Origin: JASHSH01 sp036490215
GTDB lineage: Bacteria; Pseudomonadota; Alphaproteobacteria; Rhodospirillales; Magnetospirillaceae
Length of the DNA stretch: 64,000 bases
Assembly: GCA_036490215.1 (NCBI GenBank)
Contig: DASXEH010000096.1
Span: 1-64,000 of the forward strand
Direction of reading: 5' to 3'
Translations under genes and position numbers: made by a program
Shown here: positions 7,568-17,017 of the stretch, in pieces
How positions within the stretch are numbered: position 1 is the first letter of the stretch
Layout: the number at the start of each line of letters is the position of its first letter
Notes under the pieces: generated by a model
Databases searched by the model: none
What the model was told of the DNA's origin: nothing
The model's input: only the letters and a program-made list of their open reading frames with translations

Positions 7568-8494
7568 GTGGCATTTGGATCGGCGGCCATCAGCATCGGC
7601 AAGGACCAGAGTTTGCGCGGCGGAACGCGCCTGACGCTCGGCCGTATCCTGATCTACGCGGCGCTTATCGTGTGGTCGTTCATCGCCTTCTTCCCGCTCT
7701 ATTGGACGATCTCGACCTCGTTCAAGATCGCACCCGACGTGACGCAGGGGCACCTGATCCCGTGGCTGGATTTCGAGCCGCGCTGGATCGGCTGGCGCTC
7801 GATCGGCCTCTCGCCCGACTCGATCTTCTCGACCTCCACGGTGCGCGACGAATTCCTCGACCGTTTCGGCAACAGCGTGATCACGGCGCTGGGTTCGGCG
7901 CTGCTGGCGGTGCTGATCGGTTCGCTGGCGGCCTATGGGCTCAGCCGGTTCACCTATCGCTTCCTGTGGCTGCGCAACAAGGACATCTCGTTCTTCTTCC
8001 TGTCGCAGCTGATCCTGCCGCCGGTCGTCTTCGCGCTGCCCTTCCTCGTGCTCTACAAGGAACTCGCGCTGCTCGACACCACGATCGGGCTGATGCTGCT
8101 CTATACATTGTCGGTGCTGCCGATCGTGATCTGGATCATGCGTGTCCAGTTCGACACGATCCCGATTGAATTGGACGAAGCGGCGATGGTGGATGGCGCG
8201 TCGGTCTGGGCCACGTTTTTCCGCATCATCCTGCCGATCGCGCTGCCGGGCATGGTGGCGGCGCTGATCATTGCGCTGATCCTGTGCTGGAACGAATATT
8301 TCCTGGCCTCGCTGCTGACCAGCACCGACGCCAAGACGTTGCCTGTGATGGTGGCGAGCCAGACCGGGTCGCAGGGCATCAACTGGTGGGCGATGGCAGC
8401 CCTTTCGGGCGCGCAGATCTTCCCGCTGGTGCTGATCGGCATTTTCCTCGAGCGCTATATCGTCAAGGGCCTCACCGCCGGCGCGGTGAAGTAG
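7568..8494 (+). CDS. Sugar ABC transporter permease, MalG/UgpE type
   Basis: The product has 308 residues with about six membrane helices. The EAA motif DEAAMVDGASVWATFFRIIL is near residues 200-219. The family pattern of a first helix followed by TSFKIAPDV and a C-terminal FLERYIVKGLTAGAVK is clear. It is the last gene of the importer operon: no ATP-binding protein follows, and the next gene is on the other strand. The transporter must therefore borrow an ATPase encoded elsewhere, as happens with shared MsiK-type ATPases in other bacteria. Confidence 0.88.
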   Translation: MAFGSAAISIGKDQSLRGGTRLTLGRILIYAALIVWSFIAFFPLYWTISTSFKIAPDVTQGHLIPWLDFEPRWIGWRSIGLSPDSIFSTSTVRDEFLDRFGNSVITALGSALLAVLIGSLAAYGLSRFTYRFLWLRNKDISFFFLSQLILPPVVFALPFLVLYKELALLDTTIGLMLLYTLSVLPIVIWIMRVQFDTIPIELDEAAMVDGASVWATFFRIILPIALPGMVAALIIALILCWNEYFLASLLTSTDAKTLPVMVASQTGSQGINWWAMAALSGAQIFPLVLIGIFLERYIVKGLTAGAVK

Positions 8495-8498
8495 GCAC

Positions 8499-8530
8499 AA
8501 AAAAAGAGGAAGGGCCGAAGCCCTTCCTCT
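8499..8530 (-). terminator. Intrinsic terminator of the ribose-type importer operon
   Basis: A perfect 11-bp inverted repeat (8505-8515 with 8520-8530, loop CGAA) is followed on the minus strand by seven T residues (8499-8505 as A on the plus strand). It sits 25 bases after the stop of the minus-strand binding-protein gene. It also meets the end of the plus-strand permease gene, although without a T-run in that direction. Confidence 0.88.
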
Positions 8531-8554
8531 CAATCAACCTCTGGCGCAGTTGAC

Positions 8555-9493
8555 TTACTTATAGAGAACGGCGGCGACCTTCGGGTCGTCGATGTTCGTC
8601 TTGTCGTAGTAGTAGAAGCCAGTGTCGATCGTCTTGGGCAGCTTCTCGCCCTTCAACGCCTTCACGGCCGAGTCGACGACGCAGGCACCGATGCCGATCG
8701 GGTTCTGCGTGATCGCGCCCGCTTCGGCGCCCGACTTGATTGCGTCGATCTGGTCCTGGCCCGAGTCATAGCCGATCACGACGATGTTGCTCTTCTTCAG
8801 TTCCTTGAGGCCGACGAGGACGCCCTCGGCCGAACCTTCATTGGCGCCGAAGATGCCCTTGAGGTTCGGATGCGAGGTCGCGATCGCCTTGGCGATTTCG
8901 GCCGACTTCAAGTGGTCGCCGGCACCGTATTGGATGTCGACGATCTTGATGTTCGGGTGCTTGTCCTTGATGCGCTTGACGAAGCCGTCGCGGCGGTCGA
9001 TGCCGGTGCGGCTGGTCTGATCATGAACCACGAGGGCCACTTCGCCCGCGTCGCCGATCAGCTTGGCCATGTGGTCGGCGGCTTCGCCGGCGGCGGCCAG
9101 GTTGTCGGTGGTGCAGGTGGTGAGCGGAATGTCGCTATCGACGCCCGAGTCGAACGCGATCACCGGGATCTTCTCGCTCTGCGCCTTCTTCAAGAGCGGG
9201 ATCGCCGCCTTGCTGTCGAGCGCCGCGAAGCCGATCGCCTGCGGATGCTTGGCGAGTTCGGCCGAGAGCATGTCGATCTGCTTGTCGACCATCGCTTCGG
9301 TTTCCGGACCCTCGAAGGAAATCTTTACGCCGGCTTTCTGCGCCGCCTGTTCGGCGCCCAGCTTCACCGCCTGCCAGAACTGATGCTGGAAGCCCTTCGA
9401 GATCAGCGGAATATAAGTATCCGCATGCGCCACGCCGCTCAGGGTCGCCAAGGCGGCAGCCCCCATCAAAAGCCCCAAATGCCGTTTCAACAT
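8555..9493 (-). CDS. Sugar ABC transporter, periplasmic binding protein (RbsB type)
   Basis: The product has 312 residues with a Sec signal peptide (residues 1-24, ending GVAHA). The mature part follows the periplasmic-binding-protein type I pattern of RbsB relatives, including YIPLISKGFQHQFWQAV at the N-terminus, IPVIAFDSGVDSD near the hinge and GIFGANEGSAEGV. It binds a sugar or related small molecule and feeds the permease encoded upstream in the same operon. GGGAGGA lies 6 bases ahead of the ATG. It is the last of three genes, 115 bases after the permease gene and just ahead of a strong terminator. The substrate is not deducible. Confidence 0.9.
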   Translation of the reverse strand: MLKRHLGLLMGAAALATLSGVAHADTYIPLISKGFQHQFWQAVKLGAEQAAQKAGVKISFEGPETEAMVDKQIDMLSAELAKHPQAIGFAALDSKAAIPLLKKAQSEKIPVIAFDSGVDSDIPLTTCTTDNLAAAGEAADHMAKLIGDAGEVALVVHDQTSRTGIDRRDGFVKRIKDKHPNIKIVDIQYGAGDHLKSAEIAKAIATSHPNLKGIFGANEGSAEGVLVGLKELKKSNIVVIGYDSGQDQIDAIKSGAEAGAITQNPIGIGACVVDSAVKALKGEKLPKTIDTGFYYYDKTNIDDPKVAAVLYK

Positions 9494-9608
9494 AGTTGTC
9501 CTCCCAGTAAAAAAATTTGTCTGATCGCCTTTTCGAGCCGAAGACGAAAACGGATAGCAACGCTTAGTTCACGAAAACAGCCTCCCCTTAAGCTGGCCCC
9601 TTGATCCC

Positions 9609-10628
9609 TTACGTCCGTTTGCGCCGGATGATATCGGCGTAAACGGCCAGGATGATGATCACGCCGGTCACCACCACCTGCCACTCCTGCGCCACCGACA
9701 TGATGCGCAACCCGTTGGTCAGCACGCTCATGATGAAGGCGCCGATGATGGTGCCGAGGACGGTGCCGGTGCCGCCGCTGAGCGACGTGCCGCCGATGAC
9801 CACCGCGGCGATCGCATCGAGCTCATAACCCTGGCCCAGCGCGGGCTGTGCCGAATTGAGGCGCGAGGCGATGATCAGGCCGGCGATGCCGCAGATGGCG
9901 CCGCCCAGGGCATAGATGATGATCTTCCAGCGATCGACGTTGACGCCCGAGAGGCGCGCCGCTTCTTCGTTGCTGCCCAGCGCGAAGGTATAACGCCCCA
10001 AAGCTGTACGGTTGAGGACCAGCGACGACAGAACCGACAGGACGAACAGGATCAGCACCGCGTTGGGGATCGGCAAGCCCGGGAAGACCAGGCCGATCAG
10101 CGAGTCCTGCGAGATGACCGGAAAGTTTTCGGTGTCGCTGAAATAGATCGGCTTGGTGCCTGAGACGACCAGCGACAGGCCCTTCAACAGCATCATCATG
10201 CCCAAGGTGGCGATGAAGGGCGGGATTTTCATCTTCGCGGTCAGCGTGCCGGAAATGCCGCCGCTCAGGGCGCCCGTGGCCATGGCCGCCAAGACGCCGG
10301 TCCACATCGGCAGATGCCAATAGGTCAGGAACACGCCGGCCATCACCGCGCAGAAGGTCATCAGCGTGCCGACCGAAAGATCGATGCCCCCGGTGATGAT
10401 GACGAAGGTGCAGGCAATAGCCAGCACGCCGTTGACGGCGGTAGCCTGGAAGATGCCGATGATGTTGTCGACCTGCATGAAGTCGGGCGAGGCGATGCTG
10501 AAAAACACCAGCAGGACGATCAGGCTCGCGAAGGCCAGCAGCTTCTGCCGCGCCGATGGGCCGAAGAACCGGGCCCGCGCCGCGACCATGCGGCTGCCGG
10601 CGACCGTGGTGGATTCTGACTGCGCCAT
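9609..10628 (-). CDS. Sugar ABC transporter permease (RbsC type)
   Basis: The product has 339 residues and about eight to ten membrane helices. The segments FVIITGGIDLSVGTLMTFCAV and GTSLSGGTGTVLGTIIGAF are hallmarks of the branched-chain/ribose permease family (BPD_transp_2). An N-terminal extension of about 35 residues is cytoplasmic. It lies 27 bases after the ATPase gene and works with it and the binding protein as one importer. Confidence 0.92.
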   Translation of the reverse strand: MAQSESTTVAGSRMVAARARFFGPSARQKLLAFASLIVLLVFFSIASPDFMQVDNIIGIFQATAVNGVLAIACTFVIITGGIDLSVGTLMTFCAVMAGVFLTYWHLPMWTGVLAAMATGALSGGISGTLTAKMKIPPFIATLGMMMLLKGLSLVVSGTKPIYFSDTENFPVISQDSLIGLVFPGLPIPNAVLILFVLSVLSSLVLNRTALGRYTFALGSNEEAARLSGVNVDRWKIIIYALGGAICGIAGLIIASRLNSAQPALGQGYELDAIAAVVIGGTSLSGGTGTVLGTIIGAFIMSVLTNGLRIMSVAQEWQVVVTGVIIILAVYADIIRRKRT

Positions 10629-10655
10629 ACTCTCGTTCCCCTGACCCTAAGCGCC

Positions 10656-12167
<1,512 letters not shown>

Positions 12168-12191
12168 CGCAACGTTTCCAGTACCGTTTTT

Positions 12192-12249
12192 GCGGTGCTG
12201 TCTGCACCGCTATCGCGCTCATTCACCTATGGCGCGTTTATTTACCTAT
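12192..12249 (-). promoter_or_regulatory. Candidate operator region of the ribose-type importer
   Basis: ATTCACCTAT (12221-12230) and ATTTACCTAT (12240-12249) are near-identical direct repeats 19 bases apart, close to two helical turns. A perfect 7-bp inverted repeat (GCGGTGC and GCACCGC, 12192-12210) lies between them and the ATPase start codon. Arrangements of this kind suit binding by a regulator, but no regulator gene adjoins the operon. Confidence 0.35.
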
Positions 12250-12377
12250 GATATGACGGAATTGATGCCATCTTGTCCATAGCGACGCATCAACCCGGAA
12301 AATCGATCCAAAAGCCAAGGCCGGGCCCGGCTGCGATGCTCGCTTATGCACGCCGGATATGGTACACGCGCCGTCCC

Positions 12378-13295
12378 ATGTCCGAGACCATCCTCGCCGT
12401 CGACAATCTGGTCAAGAACTACCGTGCTTTTCGCGCCGTGGACGGGATTTCCTTTGCCATTCCGCGGGGCAAAGTGGTCGGCTTCCTCGGCCCTAATGGC
12501 GCCGGGAAAACTACCACAATCCAGATATTGATGGGGATCACCTTGGCCAATGGCGGGTCGATCCGCTATTTCGATATGGATTTCGCGCGGCATCGCCTGG
12601 CCTGCCTGCAGCGGATCAACTTCACCTCGGCTTTCAACACGCTGCTGGGCCGCATCACCGTGTTCGAGAATCTGCTGGTTTTCGCCGGCCTCTATCAGGT
12701 GCCGCGCGCCCGGCAGAAGATTCGCGACCTGATGGCCACCTTCGAGATTCCCGATCTCGGCAACGAGTTTTACAAAAACCTTTCCGCCGGCCAGCGCACG
12801 CGCGTCAATCTGGTGAAGTCGCTGCTCAACGATCCGGAAATCATCCTGATGGACGAGCCGACCGCCTCACTCGACCCCGATATTTCGGATAAGACGCTGA
12901 CCTTGATCGAGAAGCTACGCGCCGAACGCAACCTGTCGATCCTCTATACCAGCCATAATATGGACGAGGTCACGCGCATCTGCGACGAGGTGATCTTCCT
13001 CGACCATGGCAAGATCGTCGCCCAGGACACGCCGCGCAACCTGACCAAGCTGATCACCGGCGCGTCGCTCAGCCTGCATATCGCCGGTGGCTCGGCGGCG
13101 CTGGTGCCCTATCTCGAAGCGCAGAAGCTGCAATTCACCCTGCCCGATGCCCAATCGGTGCGGGTGCAGACCGAGGAAAGCCAGATCCCCGCCGTGCTGT
13201 TCGGCATCAGCCAGGCCGGCGTGACCATCAGTGATATCGAAATCCGGAAACCGACGCTGGAAGACGTGTTTCTCGATTTCGCGCGGAAGCGGTGA
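12378..13295 (+). CDS. ABC-2 type exporter, ATPase subunit
   Basis: The product has 305 residues when started at MSETILAVD; the frame is open for 35 codons upstream but those residues do not look conserved. Walker A GPNGAGKTT, a variant signature NLSAGQRTRVNLVKSLL (the usual GGQ is AGQ here), Walker B IILMDEPTASLDPD and the switch His in LYTSHNMDEV are present. A C-terminal extension after residue 220 is typical of DrrA/NodI-like ATPases. The partner permease starts 150 bases later, separated by a palindromic repeat element. The substrate is unknown; such pairs export drugs, lipids or polysaccharides. Confidence 0.88.
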   Translation: MSETILAVDNLVKNYRAFRAVDGISFAIPRGKVVGFLGPNGAGKTTTIQILMGITLANGGSIRYFDMDFARHRLACLQRINFTSAFNTLLGRITVFENLLVFAGLYQVPRARQKIRDLMATFEIPDLGNEFYKNLSAGQRTRVNLVKSLLNDPEIILMDEPTASLDPDISDKTLTLIEKLRAERNLSILYTSHNMDEVTRICDEVIFLDHGKIVAQDTPRNLTKLITGASLSLHIAGGSAALVPYLEAQKLQFTLPDAQSVRVQTEESQIPAVLFGISQAGVTISDIEIRKPTLEDVFLDFARKR

Positions 13296-13320
13296 GATGA
13301 ACGGGCTACTTTCCTGCTGC

Positions 13321-13423
13321 CCATGGTTCGAGACGCCTCGCTCTTGCGAGGCTCCTCACCATGAGGACTTTTATGAAAATCCTCATCCTGAGGAGGCGGC
13401 GAAGCCGTCGTCTCGAAGGATGG
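13321..13423. repeat. Intergenic palindromic repeat element
   Basis: The outer arms CCATGGTTCGAGACG and CGTCTCGAAGGATGG are imperfect inverted repeats. Inside them are CTCCTCACCATGAGG and CCTCATCCTGAGGAGG, plus two small GC-rich hairpins. Elements with these sequence blocks are common between genes in many alphaproteobacteria. Here one separates the two subunit genes of a single exporter. Confidence 0.8.
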
Positions 13424-13445
13424 GCCACACAGCACGGTCCTAACC

Positions 13446-14243
13446 ATGCGCTTCGATCGTATCGTCGCCATTCTCTGGCAGGAATTATTCGTCACGCTTC
13501 ACTCGACCGAGGTGATCGTGGATATCGTCTTCTATCCACTGGTCAATGTGGTCGTGTTCGGCTTCCTGTCGCTTTATCTCAGCGGCGGCAGCGGCAACAC
13601 GACGCCGGCCGGTCACTATGTGCTGCTCGGCATGGTGCTGTGGCAGATCATCTGGATCGTCCAGTACTCGATCACGCTGGGCAGCCTGTGGAATGTGTGG
13701 TCGCGCAACCTGTCGAACATGTTCATCGCGCCCTTGCGCATCAGCGAATATCTGTTCGCCCAAGGCCTGTCGGGCGTGATCAAGGCGATCCTGATCGTCG
13801 CCATCGGCGGCGTGATGGCCAACGTGTTGTTCGATTTCGACTTGCTTGAGATCGGCTTCCTGCCGCTGCTGCTGTCGTTCGTCAGCTTCGTCATCTTCGC
13901 CTTCGCGACGGGTGTCGCGGTGCTGGGGATGATCTTCCGCTTCGGGACGCGCATCCAGGCGCTGGCCTGGGGGCTGATTGCGATCTTCCAGCCGCTCTCG
14001 GCGGCGTTCTATCCGGTCGCCGTACTGCCGACGGGGCTGCGTTATATCGCCTATATCTTCCCGCCGACGCTGACCTTTGAAGCGGCGCGCTGGGGCATGA
14101 CGCACGGGCACGCGGTCGCGTGGGATCTGTTCGGCATCTCGTTCGCCGAGAACGCGATCTATTTCCTGCTCTGCGCCTGGGTGTTCTTGCGGCTGTATCG
14201 CAAATCACGCGACACGGGGCAGTTCGCGAGGAACGAGGCATAG
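13446..14243 (+). CDS. ABC-2 type exporter, permease subunit
   Basis: The product has 265 residues and six hydrophobic segments, near residues 25-45, 60-80, 105-130, 138-165, 172-195 and 228-250. The signature region FQPLSAAFYPVAVLPTGLRY matches the ABC-2 permease family (FYPVxxLP). The gene follows the ATPase gene and must supply its membrane channel. No ribosome site is obvious ahead of the ATG at 13446, since the preceding bases belong to or adjoin the palindromic element. Translation strength is therefore uncertain. Confidence 0.88.
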   Translation: MRFDRIVAILWQELFVTLHSTEVIVDIVFYPLVNVVVFGFLSLYLSGGSGNTTPAGHYVLLGMVLWQIIWIVQYSITLGSLWNVWSRNLSNMFIAPLRISEYLFAQGLSGVIKAILIVAIGGVMANVLFDFDLLEIGFLPLLLSFVSFVIFAFATGVAVLGMIFRFGTRIQALAWGLIAIFQPLSAAFYPVAVLPTGLRYIAYIFPPTLTFEAARWGMTHGHAVAWDLFGISFAENAIYFLLCAWVFLRLYRKSRDTGQFARNEA

Positions 14244-14253
14244 AGCGAGAACA

Positions 14254-14371
14254 CCTTCCCCCCTTGAGGGGGAAGGATGGGATGGGGGGTATCGCGCTTC
14301 GCGCGAGATATGTTTGAAGCGCTCCGCGCTTCTAACCCCCCACCTCGTTCCTCCCCCTCAAGGGGGGAGGA
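14254..14371. repeat. Intergenic palindromic repeat element between convergent genes
   Basis: The left arm starts CCTTCCCCCCTTGAGGGGG at 14254. The right arm ends CCTCCCCCTCAAGGGGGGAGG at about 14351-14371. They are inverted repeats of each other and each is itself a hairpin. Two more hairpins (TCGCGCTTCGCGCGA, GAAGCGCTCCGCGCTTC) lie between them. It fills the gap between convergent genes and may stop transcription from both sides. Confidence 0.75.
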
Positions 14372-14401
14372 TGATTGAGATGACGCCTACTCCGCACCCG
14401 C

Positions 14402-15850
14402 CTACTCCACCCCCGTCCGCCAGATCGCGCCGGCCAGGGTCGCGATTGCCGAGATCAGAGCCGAGGCGAGCAGTCCGGCGGCGATGATCGTGAACTGGCC
14501 AGCGAGGCCGAAGCCCCAATGGGTCACGGCGAACCAGCCCAGTCCTGCGGCGATCACCAGCCGCGCCGTGCCGCCCAGGAACGGCCACAGCACACGACCG
14601 CCGCCCTGCGCCGCGAATGAGAGCAGCATCGTGATGCCCAGTGCGCCATAGACCGGCGCGACCGTATGCAGATAGGTCGATCCGGTGGCGATCACGCCGG
14701 CTTCGCGGCTGAACAGATGCAGCCACAGCGTCGGCGCGAGCGCGACGATCACGCCGATGATCTCGGTCACCGCGAATCCGACCGCGACGCCGATCCAGGC
14801 GATGCGCTTGGCGCGCGCCAGATTGCCCGCACCCATATTGGTGCCGACCATGGTGACAACACCGGTGCCGAAGCCGAACAGGATCGGGATCAGCACATAA
14901 TCGAGCCGCGACGCGATGCCGTAGCCGGCCAGCGCATCGGCGCCGAACAGGCCGACCACGCCCGTCACCACGACCACCGTGAGATTGGGCTGGATCGTGC
15001 TGACGGCCGAGATCAGCCCCACGCGCAGGATGTCGCGGAACAGGCGCATCTCAAGCGGCACCCAGCGCAGCACCAGATTGCTGCGGCCCGAGGCGAGGTA
15101 GTAGATCAGCGCGATGGTGGCGAGGATGTAGTAGAGCGTCACCGCGATGCCGGCCCCCGCGATACCGAAACGCGGGATCGGCCCGAAGCCGAAGATGAAG
15201 GCGGGCGACAGCGGGATCATGATCAGCGCGCCGACGAAGGAGAGTATTGCCGGCACGCGCACATTGCCCGAGCCGCGCATCGCCGAGGCCAGCAGGTTCA
15301 TGATCCAGGCCGGCACCGCGCCGATGAAGGCGTAGAAGGAGTAGCGCAGCGCCGCATCCAGCGCCGCGTCCGATCCGCCCAAGGCGCTATAGAGCTTCGG
15401 CCCGAGCCCGATGACGCCGGTGGTGAAGACGAGGCCGAAGATGATGGCCAGCACGACAGAATGAGTCACCAGCGCATCGGCATCGTGCTTGCGCCCGGAA
15501 CCGATCGCGCGCGCCACGGCCGAGGCGACACCGCCGCCGATGCCGCCATTCGACATCATCGCCATCAGCATCAGGATCGGGAACACCAGCGTGACACCGG
15601 CCAGCGCTGCCGTGCCGAGATAGCTGACGTAATAAGTTTCGGCCACGCCCACCATGGTCTGCACCACCAGCACGACGATTGTCGGCCAGCCGAGCTTGAG
15701 CAGGGTGGGGAGGATCGGCGCGGTCAGCAGCGCCTGGCGGATACGCGCCTTGCGCTCATCGGCGGACTGCGCGCGGGCCGCGGTGGTGTCTTCGCCCTCC
15801 TGTATAGGTGCGCCGATCACCGCCTCATTGCCGGCATTCGAACCACTCAT
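14402..15850 (-). CDS. MATE family efflux transporter
   Basis: The product has 482 residues with twelve hydrophobic segments after a hydrophilic N-terminus of about 45 residues. MATE features include LKLGWPTIVVLVVQTMVGVA in the first helix, the YLGTAALAGVTLVFP loop, and the symmetrical second-half start RVGLISAVSTIQPNLTVVVV. These are Na+- or H+-driven exporters of organic cations and drugs in the inner membrane. It ends convergently with the ABC-2 permease across the repeat element. The GIY-YIG gene lies 28 bases upstream on the same strand, so the two might be cotranscribed. Confidence 0.92.
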   Translation of the reverse strand: MSGSNAGNEAVIGAPIQEGEDTTAARAQSADERKARIRQALLTAPILPTLLKLGWPTIVVLVVQTMVGVAETYYVSYLGTAALAGVTLVFPILMLMAMMSNGGIGGGVASAVARAIGSGRKHDADALVTHSVVLAIIFGLVFTTGVIGLGPKLYSALGGSDAALDAALRYSFYAFIGAVPAWIMNLLASAMRGSGNVRVPAILSFVGALIMIPLSPAFIFGFGPIPRFGIAGAGIAVTLYYILATIALIYYLASGRSNLVLRWVPLEMRLFRDILRVGLISAVSTIQPNLTVVVVTGVVGLFGADALAGYGIASRLDYVLIPILFGFGTGVVTMVGTNMGAGNLARAKRIAWIGVAVGFAVTEIIGVIVALAPTLWLHLFSREAGVIATGSTYLHTVAPVYGALGITMLLSFAAQGGGRVLWPFLGGTARLVIAAGLGWFAVTHWGFGLAGQFTIIAAGLLASALISAIATLAGAIWRTGVE

Positions 15851-15878
15851 GCCTTGCTCCTGCTCATCGTCGATATGT

Positions 15879-16226
15879 TCAAATCGCTTCGGCGTTCAGC
15901 GCCGCGCACCAATGCTCCAGCCGCGTCTTCACCAGGCTGTTGCGGGCGAAGGCGAGGGCTTCGTCGTCGAATTGTTCGACGATCTCGAAGGCGAGCGCGT
16001 CGGCGTCATGCGCAGTCCACGCCGCCTGCAAACTGGCGAAGGGGCTCGACTTCTGACGGAGCGTGAAGCTCAGCCGGTTCTGGATCGTGTCCAGGTTCGG
16101 CGCATAGCCAACCCAGCACTGACCGGTGGCGGCGCAGCGCAGGGCATAGATGCCGGCGGCGACTTTGCGTTCCTTATAGGCCGCCACCGCGGCTTTCCGC
16201 TCTTCGCGCTTCACGATTGGCTCCAT
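15879..16226 (-). CDS. GIY-YIG domain protein
   Basis: The product has 115 residues when started at MEPIVKREERK; longer in-frame extensions overlap the divergent gene and do not look conserved. The GIY-YIG core is visible as AGIYALRCAATGQCWVGYAPNL (about residues 24-45, broken here as AGIYALRC and CWVGYAPNL), with W-V-G in place of Y-I-G. A conserved-looking Arg in IQNRL and a Glu in FEIVEQF follow. Small GIY-YIG proteins are putative nucleases of unknown target. The gene is divergent from a DUF2239 gene and shares a 105-base intergenic region with operator-like palindromes. Confidence 0.78.
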   Translation of the reverse strand: MEPIVKREERKAAVAAYKERKVAAGIYALRCAATGQCWVGYAPNLDTIQNRLSFTLRQKSSPFASLQAAWTAHDADALAFEIVEQFDDEALAFARNSLVKTRLEHWCAALNAEAI

Positions 16227-16265
16227 GGCCGGCGGCCGATGGGCCGTGCGGGCGGATCGTTTATC

Positions 16266-16306
16266 ACCCGGGTAATATTGACACAAGGATTTTAATCCGG
16301 GTAAAT
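16266..16306. promoter_or_regulatory. Shared promoter/operator of the GIY-YIG and DUF2239 genes
   Basis: A near-perfect palindrome ATCACCCGGGTAAT lies at 16263-16276, and a related half copy AATCCGGGTAAAT at 16294-16306. Between them TTGACA (16278-16283) is a perfect -35 box for the plus-strand gene, and the second repeat covers its expected -10 region 17 bases later. On the minus strand a GATAAA-like -10 overlaps the first palindrome. One repressor could thus close both promoters. Confidence 0.5.
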
Positions 16307-16331
16307 ATGGCGACTGATTTTGGGAGGACGC

Positions 16332-16910
16332 GTGACCGATCTTTTGTCCAAGCCCTGCACGGCCTTCGCCGGTTCGCGTCGGATCGCCGGCGGCGCGTTG
16401 GCCGATGTCGCGCTCAAGGTCAGTGCGGCGCAGAAACGCGACCCCGCGGCGTCCATCCTGGTCTTCGACGATGCGACCGGTCGGGTGATCGACCTCGATC
16501 TGCGCGGCACCAATGCCGAGATCGTCGCGCGTCTGGCCGTGCGTGCCGAAGCCGATGCGCCGGCGCGTGGCCGCGGACGGCCCAAGCTCGGCGTGGTCGC
16601 GCGCGAGGTCACCTTGCTGCCGCGCCATTGGGACTGGCTGGCCACTCAACCGGGTGGTGCATCGCAGGCTCTGCGGCGCTTGATCGACGAGGCGCGCAAA
16701 GCCGATGGCGGACGCAGCCGGCGGCGCCTCGCGCAAGAGGTGGCGTATCGTTTCATGTCGGCGATGGCGGGCAACCTGCCCGGATTCGAAGAGGCGTCGC
16801 GCGCGCTGTTCGCCGGCGACGATGATCGTTTCGCGCAGCAGATCGCCGCTTGGCCCGCCGATATCCGCGCCTATGCCAGCAAACTCGCCAAGGGCAGCGA
16901 CAGCGACTAG
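16332..16910 (+). CDS. DUF2239 family protein
   Basis: The product has 192 residues, started at the GTG at 16332 because GGGAGGA lies 4-5 bases upstream. The sequence follows the DUF2239 pattern: an N-terminal part with ILVFDDATGRVIDLDLRG, a central RGRPKLGVVAREVTLLPRHWDWL motif (given here as RGRPKLGVV and LLPRHWDWL), and a C-terminal helical region with YRFMSAMAGNLPGFEEA. The RGRPKLGVVAREV segment resembles DNA-binding-like basic motifs, but the family has no function that I know. The paired, divergent GIY-YIG gene and shared operator suggest a common process. Confidence 0.82.
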   Translation: MTDLLSKPCTAFAGSRRIAGGALADVALKVSAAQKRDPAASILVFDDATGRVIDLDLRGTNAEIVARLAVRAEADAPARGRGRPKLGVVAREVTLLPRHWDWLATQPGGASQALRRLIDEARKADGGRSRRRLAQEVAYRFMSAMAGNLPGFEEASRALFAGDDDRFAQQIAAWPADIRAYASKLAKGSDSD

Positions 16911-16979
16911 CGCGATTTCATTGACGACACCCGATGGGCTCACGCCATTCTCCTCGGACCAGTCTTGACCTGACACATC

Positions 16980-17008
16980 TTGACCCGGCACGAATAGCTG
17001 CATATACA
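16980..17008 (+). promoter_or_regulatory. Promoter of the MarR gene, giving a near-leaderless mRNA
   Basis: TTGACC (16980-16985), a 17-base spacer, and TATACA (17003-17008) form a strong sigma-70-type promoter. Transcription should start near 17015, only about 3 bases before the ATG at 17018, and no ribosome site fits. Confidence 0.65.
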
Positions 17009-17017
17009 GATAAAACG

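Noticed and set aside
6938..8533. Long minus-strand frame opposite the two permease genes
   Set aside because: It has an extreme Arg/Asp/Gln/His content and no motif. The permeases on the other strand have proper EAA loops.
13321..13423. Small protein gene or tRNA-like structure between the exporter genes
   Set aside because: The segment is explained by an intergenic palindrome; frames across it are short and have no ribosome site.
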